Positions 60,530 through 64,000 of a DNA stretch of 64,000 bases are shown one piece after another. Every line of letters begins with the position of its first letter. Positions within the stretch are counted from its first letter, which is position 1. A program made the position numbers and the translations under genes. The notes beneath the pieces are model-generated. The model was given only the letters and a program-made list of their open reading frames with translations. It was not told the origin of the DNA and did no database searches. The stretch spans positions 558,001 through 622,000 of the forward strand of contig NC_031674.1 of the NCBI RefSeq assembly GCF_001640025.1, given 5' to 3'. This stretch comes from Sugiyamaella lignohabitans (taxonomy: Eukaryota; Ascomycota; Dipodascomycetes; Dipodascales; Trichomonascaceae).

Positions 60530-61315
60530 ATGACGAAATTCCGTGGTTGTATTGATATCCACAATGGCCAAGTCAAGCAGATTGTAGGAGGAACGCTGAC
60601 CAGTGCGGAGTCGCAGTTGAAAACCAATTTTGTGGCGACCCAGCCCGCTGAGTATTTTGGAAGATTATACAGAAAAAATGAAGTCTATGGAACACATGTA
60701 ATCAAACTCGGACCAGGATGTGATGAAGCTGCTGAGGAGGCATTGGCAGAATGGCCTGGTCAATTACAAGTTGGCGGAGGTATCACTGCCGAAAACGCTC
60801 AATCCTGGATACAAGAGAAAAAGGCGTCGAAAGTGATTGTCACGTCGTATCTATTTCCCGACGGAAAACTGTCGATACCACGACTGGAAAAACTGGTGTC
60901 ATTAGTTGGAAAAGAGCATTTGGTGATTGATCTGAGCTGTCGCAAGAAAATCGTCGACGGCGAGCCCCGGTGGATCGTGGCCATGAACCGATGGCAGACC
61001 CTGACCGACACCGAGGTCAATAAATCGACTCTGGACGAGCTATCGCGCTACTGCAGCGAGTTTCTAATCCATGCTGCTGATGTCGAAGGACTGTGTCGAG
61101 GAATAGACGAAGACCTTGTAGCAGCTCTCGGCAACTGGGTCACAATCCCCACAGTCTACGCAGGAGGAGCCAAATCGCTCAACGACCTCGAGCTGGTCGC
61201 CAAACTCAGCCACGGCAAAGTCGACCTGACATTCGGCAGCGCGCTCGACATCTTCGGCGGTGACAAAGTCGCCTTCTCCTCGTGTGTGGCCTGGAACCAG
61301 TCACAGTCACAGTAG
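60530..61315 (+). CDS. HIS6: HisA-type phosphoribosylformimino isomerase (HIS6)
   Basis: The protein has 261 residues from the ATG at 60530, identical in length to yeast His6; the longer upstream frame runs into a palindromic element and is not used. It catalyses the fourth step of histidine synthesis, an Amadori rearrangement of ProFAR to PRFAR. It is a TIM barrel with [18 protein letters not shown] at the first strand (catalytic Asp9), LQVGGGIT at the phosphate site, LVIDLSCRK in the middle and [14 protein letters not shown] near the end. A palindromic element begins one base after the stop codon. Confidence 0.96.
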   Translation: MTKFRGCIDIHNGQVKQIVGGTLTSAESQLKTNFVATQPAEYFGRLYRKNEVYGTHVIKLGPGCDEAAEEALAEWPGQLQVGGGITAENAQSWIQEKKASKVIVTSYLFPDGKLSIPRLEKLVSLVGKEHLVIDLSCRKKIVDGEPRWIVAMNRWQTLTDTEVNKSTLDELSRYCSEFLIHAADVEGLCRGIDEDLVAALGNWVTIPTVYAGGAKSLNDLELVAKLSHGKVDLTFGSALDIFGGDKVAFSSCVAWNQSQSQ

Positions 61316-61316
61316 C

Positions 61317-61454
61317 TGCCTCCGGCGGCTGGGGCTCTGCCCCAGACCCCGTAGCTCCTGCTTCGCAGGAGATTGCTGGGACCGTCGACGGAACGACTCG
61401 AGCGGAGCGAGAGGAGCAACGGGGTCTGGGGCGCAGCCCCAGCCGCCGGAGGCA
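61317..61454. repeat. GC-rich palindromic element, full copy
   Basis: A 138-bp copy fills most of the 185-bp gap between convergent HIS6 and RPB3. It starts one base after the HIS6 stop codon and would form the 3' UTR hairpin of HIS6. Left arm loop TCT with CTCCTGC hairpin; right arm loop GCA with the CTCGAGCGGAGCGAGAG hairpin. Confidence 0.93.
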
Positions 61455-61500
61455 TCGTCTCCACCACAAGCATCAACAAAAATATATATATATTACAAGA

Positions 61501-62588
61501 TTAGAACCATTGGTTGCCGTCCATGCGGGGCGAGCCGTAATTGCCCATGTTGGTTGTAGCACCGCCGTAATCGGTGGCTCCGCCGTGACGGCCGGTCGCT
61601 CCGCCTCCGAGGTCCATGCCAGGACCACGGCCATCGAGTTTGTCGACAGCAAGCACGATTTCGGCCAGTTTATTTTGCAGCACGCGAATCCCGCGCTCGA
61701 CTACTTCGTTGGGTTTCAGCGAACCCACCGTTTCAACAGTGTAGTAGAATTTATCGGGTTTGGCGGTGTAATCAAAAGGTTCGTTTTCTTTAGGTGGCTC
61801 TTCCCAGTCGGCGTTCTTGCTTTTGGGCCATTCTTCTTCAATGCTCTCTTCGTACCAATAGTCCGTGTGATGCAGTTTGTTCCATGGGTCGTATTCGAAT
61901 CCCACAGCCGCCACTGGCGACCATTTGGCATGTTCTTTGGCAATACCTTTTTTGGCTATACATTTCAGTCTCAGTTCTTGGTGCTTTCTAAGCTTACAAA
62001 TCAGTACTCCCTTTTTAGCAGGGTCACTGAACACCGGCTGGCCTATACTCTCGTCTCGGCGACCGTCTTTTGGCAAATGCACCACCAGATCTCGTGTATA
62101 TATCTCCATAGTAGCATCTCCTGTACAGCGCGCGTCCAACGATAGTTCTACTGAACAGTTGTCGCAGTACTGGTCGCATGTACAGTCCCGTGTATATTCA
62201 AGGTCGTCAACTCGAGTAGAGTCCAGTGGAATCAGTCCTAATCGATGGGCAATAAACTCGTCGGCCAGCACCGACGTGTTGATATCAATTTCTACCAGAT
62301 CAATCGCTATAGTAGGAATCTCAGCAATAATCGTTCGTCGCACCGAGTTCGCTAGTCTGTGAAAGGCGTTAGTTTCTGCGGTGGGTTCTGCCTCCGGCGG
62401 CTGGGGCTCTGCCCCAGACCCCTTGGCTCCTCTCGCTGCGCTCGAGTCGGGCGTGGGGGTGCCAGTAATTTGGGTTTTTTGGACTGGTATTCCAGAACTT
62501 ACGCTAAATCGACATCTGATACAACAAAGTCTACTTCATCTTTTTGCACTTTCCGCACCGTCACTTTTGGTCCTTGATCTTGATCCAT
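61501..62588 (-). CDS. RPB3: RNA polymerase II subunit RPB3, two exons with an element in the intron
   Basis: The exons on the minus strand are 62503..62588 and 61501..62356, giving 313 residues; yeast Rpb3 has 318. Rpb3 is the alpha-like subunit that pairs with Rpb11 to start Pol II assembly. Exon 1 ([20 protein letters not shown]...VDLA) joins in frame to [19 protein letters not shown]. Zinc cysteines are in [46 protein letters not shown] and [16 protein letters not shown] are invariant-type blocks. The C-terminal tail is Gly/Asn-rich. The 146-nt intron has GTAAGT, branch CTAAC and CACAG, and contains a single element arm. Confidence 0.95.
62389..62449 (+). repeat. Palindromic element, single arm inside the RPB3 intron
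   Basis: A lone left-type arm of 61 bp (loop TCT; CTCTCGCTGCGCTCGAG hairpin) lies between the 5' splice site and branch point of the RPB3 intron. Confidence 0.93.
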
Positions 62589-63047
62589 CTCTCTCTTGCC
62601 CTTTCTCTGATGTTCTTGTTATGTGCTATTTTTTTCTCTATTGACCTCAGAGTTTCGCCTGTTGGTTTTTGAAAAATTACCTTCCGTCTGATGGTGGAGA
62701 TGACAATTGCAAATCCTACTTCACCACTTCCATCACTTCGATTCTTGTATCTTGCGCGTCGCGGCTATCTGTTACCCGGCATGTATCCCCTCGACCAGCC
62801 CTTACAACTACCCTCTTTAATTTACCTCAAAATGTCTCTCTCTCTCATTCCATTTACTTATCTCATTACTTAAAGACAATCATAGAACCAAAACTCCTTG
62901 AAACTTTTCGAAAACTGCCATACCTTCACTCTCTAGATTCAACTTCACGTGACTTTTATAACCCACTGAGCAAGTCAAAATCACGTGATATTTAAACTAC
63001 ATCTTCGTGAAGCGGATCTTCGTCATGTTCATATTCATCATTGAGCA
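62589..63047. other. Divergent region RPB3 / DUF1770-like gene
   Basis: These 459 bp are promoters, with two CACGTGA/TCACGTG motifs (about 62945 and 62980) near the DUF1770-like gene; these resemble Cbf1 or bHLH sites. No gene is seen. Confidence 0.45.
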
Positions 63048-63455
63048 ATGTCCAGTTCTAACTCTGATTCTGATGGCCAAGACGGCCTATCGCAACAGCG
63101 ACGACCTCGATTACTGAAATCTAAACGCACCAATCCACCACTGCCCCCATTGCCAGATCTCCGGTTCGAAAACTCGTACCGCAAGTCAATTGCACCTGCC
63201 AATGGCTCCTGGTTCTGGATCTTAGTTCTTACAGTTCGTGACCAGCTGCTCTTCCCACTGGCCCAGGGTTTCCTGTGGAACGTTTTACTGGTCGGAGCAC
63301 GATCCTGGCGCATCAGTGCATCGCAAAATGGCAACAACTGGGGATGTAAGTAGACAACGACCCTGCCTTCCGGGCCCCACTAACCTTCAGTATCTGTCCG
63401 CAACTGGTGGTACAGTCTCACCAGCCAGCTGAAAGATCAGTCCTACGAATCGTAG
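63048..63455 (+). CDS. DUF1770-like small fungal membrane protein, two exons
   Basis: The exons are 63048..63345 and 63391..63455, giving 120 residues. The 45-nt intron (GTAAGT, CACTAACCTTCAG) is the shortest in the window. A polar basic N-terminus leads to PPLPPLPDLRFENSYRKSI, the motif I associate with the fungal DUF1770 family. A likely membrane-associated segment follows (SWFWILVLTVRDQLLFPLAQ...FLWNVLLVG). The exon 2 end reads LSVRNWWYSLTSQLKDQSY. Function is unknown. Family name is from memory of the motif and less sure than the gene itself. Confidence 0.75.
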
Positions 63456-63865
63456 TCCGGTTCCTGTATATATCTCACTTATTATTTATTGTTATTGATT
63501 GACCTGACCGCCTGCCTCCGGCGGCTGGGGCTCTGCCCCAGACCCCGTGGCTCCTCTCGCTGCGCTCGAGTCGGGCGTCAACGACCCCAACAAGAACTTG
63601 CAGTCCCAGTGAACTGGACCCCCCGACGCTCGACTCGAGCGCAGCGAGAGGAGCCACGGGGTCTGGGGCAGAGCCCCAGCCGCCGGAGGCAGGCGGTCAG
63701 GTCTAAGGGCAGTGGATGCGAAAATAAATAAATTGAAACAGCAGCAAAGCTGTAGCTAATATATAGACGTGACTATTTCATGGCATTAAAGGTCATAGCA
63801 TTGGCACAGGGTGCGTGCACATTCGTTAGTTTTTGAGAGACAGTGGAACAATGAGAAAGAGGGGT
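63456..63865. other. Convergent spacer DUF1770-like / RGG protein
   Basis: These 410 bp contain a full palindromic element with extended flanks and the 3' flanks of both genes. Confidence 0.55.
63513..63691. repeat. GC-rich palindromic element with palindromic flanks
   Basis: In this 179-bp copy both arms carry the same CTCTCGCTGCGCTCGAG-type hairpin and matching loops (TCT/AGA). The immediate flanks GACCTGACCGCC and GGCGGTCAGGTC are perfect complements, so the palindrome extends 12 bp beyond the usual ends on each side. Confidence 0.93.
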
Positions 63866-64000
63866 TTAGCTAAAGTTGTTGCTATTATTGTTGTTGTTGT
63901 TGAAACCACCGCGACCGCCTCTCCAGTTCCCGTTTCCTCTGCCTCTGTGACCACCTCTACCACGGCCTCTGCCGCCTCGTCCACCACGCCAGTTTCCGTG
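63866..64000 (-). CDS. RGG-box RNA-binding protein, C-terminus only (runs off the window)
   Basis: The last 44 codons before TAA are visible on the minus strand. They encode Arg/Gly-rich sequence (NWRGGRGGRGRGRGGHRGRG then NGNWRGGRGG) and an FNNNNNNSNNFS end. RGG boxes bind RNA and are arginine-methylated. The rest of the gene is beyond 64000, so the family (Scd6, Sbp1, Npl3 or helicase type) cannot be told. Confidence 0.75.
   Translation of the reverse strand, partial: HGNWRGGRGGRGRGRGGHRGRGNGNWRGGRGGFNNNNNNSNNFS

Overview
This is nuclear DNA of an ascomycete yeast. It carries compact, mostly intron-poor genes with clear budding-yeast orthologues: OPI3, COG6, DPH1, SHQ1, ERG6, RPS23, RRP9, GET1, POP3, CKB1, JAC1, HIS6 and RPB3. 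Introns are short, with GTAAGT-type 5' splice sites and a CTAAC branch point lying only a few bases before the 3' AG. 5S rRNA genes are scattered singly among protein genes rather than sitting in the rDNA. Together these point to an early-diverging Saccharomycotina lineage (Yarrowia/Dipodascales side, perhaps Sugiyamaella- or Blastobotrys-like). The genus is a guess.

Layout. Positions 1-10.2 kb: OPI3 (three exons), a ferric reductase, COG6, DET1-like phosphatase (two exons), DPH1 and SHQ1. Positions 10.2-13.2 kb: an RNA-gene island with tRNA-Ala(AGC), a 5S rRNA gene, an intron-containing tRNA-Arg(TCT), and between the last two a hairpin-rich stretch that may be another RNA gene. Positions 13.2-30 kb: a CDC50-family flippase subunit, ERG6, a hexose transporter, a mitochondrial carrier, a long-chain acyl-CoA synthetase, an NHP6-like HMG-box protein with a mitochondrial-looking leader, a short-chain dehydrogenase and an amino-acid permease. 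Positions 30-49.4 kb: RPS23, RRP9, a small two-exon coiled-coil gene, a 753-aa coiled-coil protein, a haspin kinase, GET1, POP3, CKB1 and JAC1. Positions 49.7-57 kb: a second, identical 5S gene, a sugar transporter and a 4-kb gene-poor, GC-rich stretch. Positions 57-64 kb: a PhyH-family dioxygenase, a PhzF-family protein, HIS6, RPB3, a DUF1770-like membrane protein, and the C-terminus of an RGG-box protein running off the right edge. The genes are housekeeping or metabolic and do not form one pathway, though lipid functions recur (OPI3, flippase subunit, ERG6, acyl-CoA synthetase, PhyH).

The most striking feature is a family of short GC-rich palindromic elements. About twelve two-armed copies and about ten single-arm or decayed copies lie between 14.4 kb and the right end, and none lies in the first 14.4 kb. 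Each arm is about 60 bp and contains two hairpins. Stems are conserved while the three-base loops vary, so the structure appears to be maintained. None interrupts a recognised coding exon. Every convergent gene pair to the right of 14 kb carries a copy (one badly decayed), and two copies sit inside introns (POP3, RPB3) between the 5' splice site and the branch point. Their many spurious open frames would create false genes in an automatic annotation.
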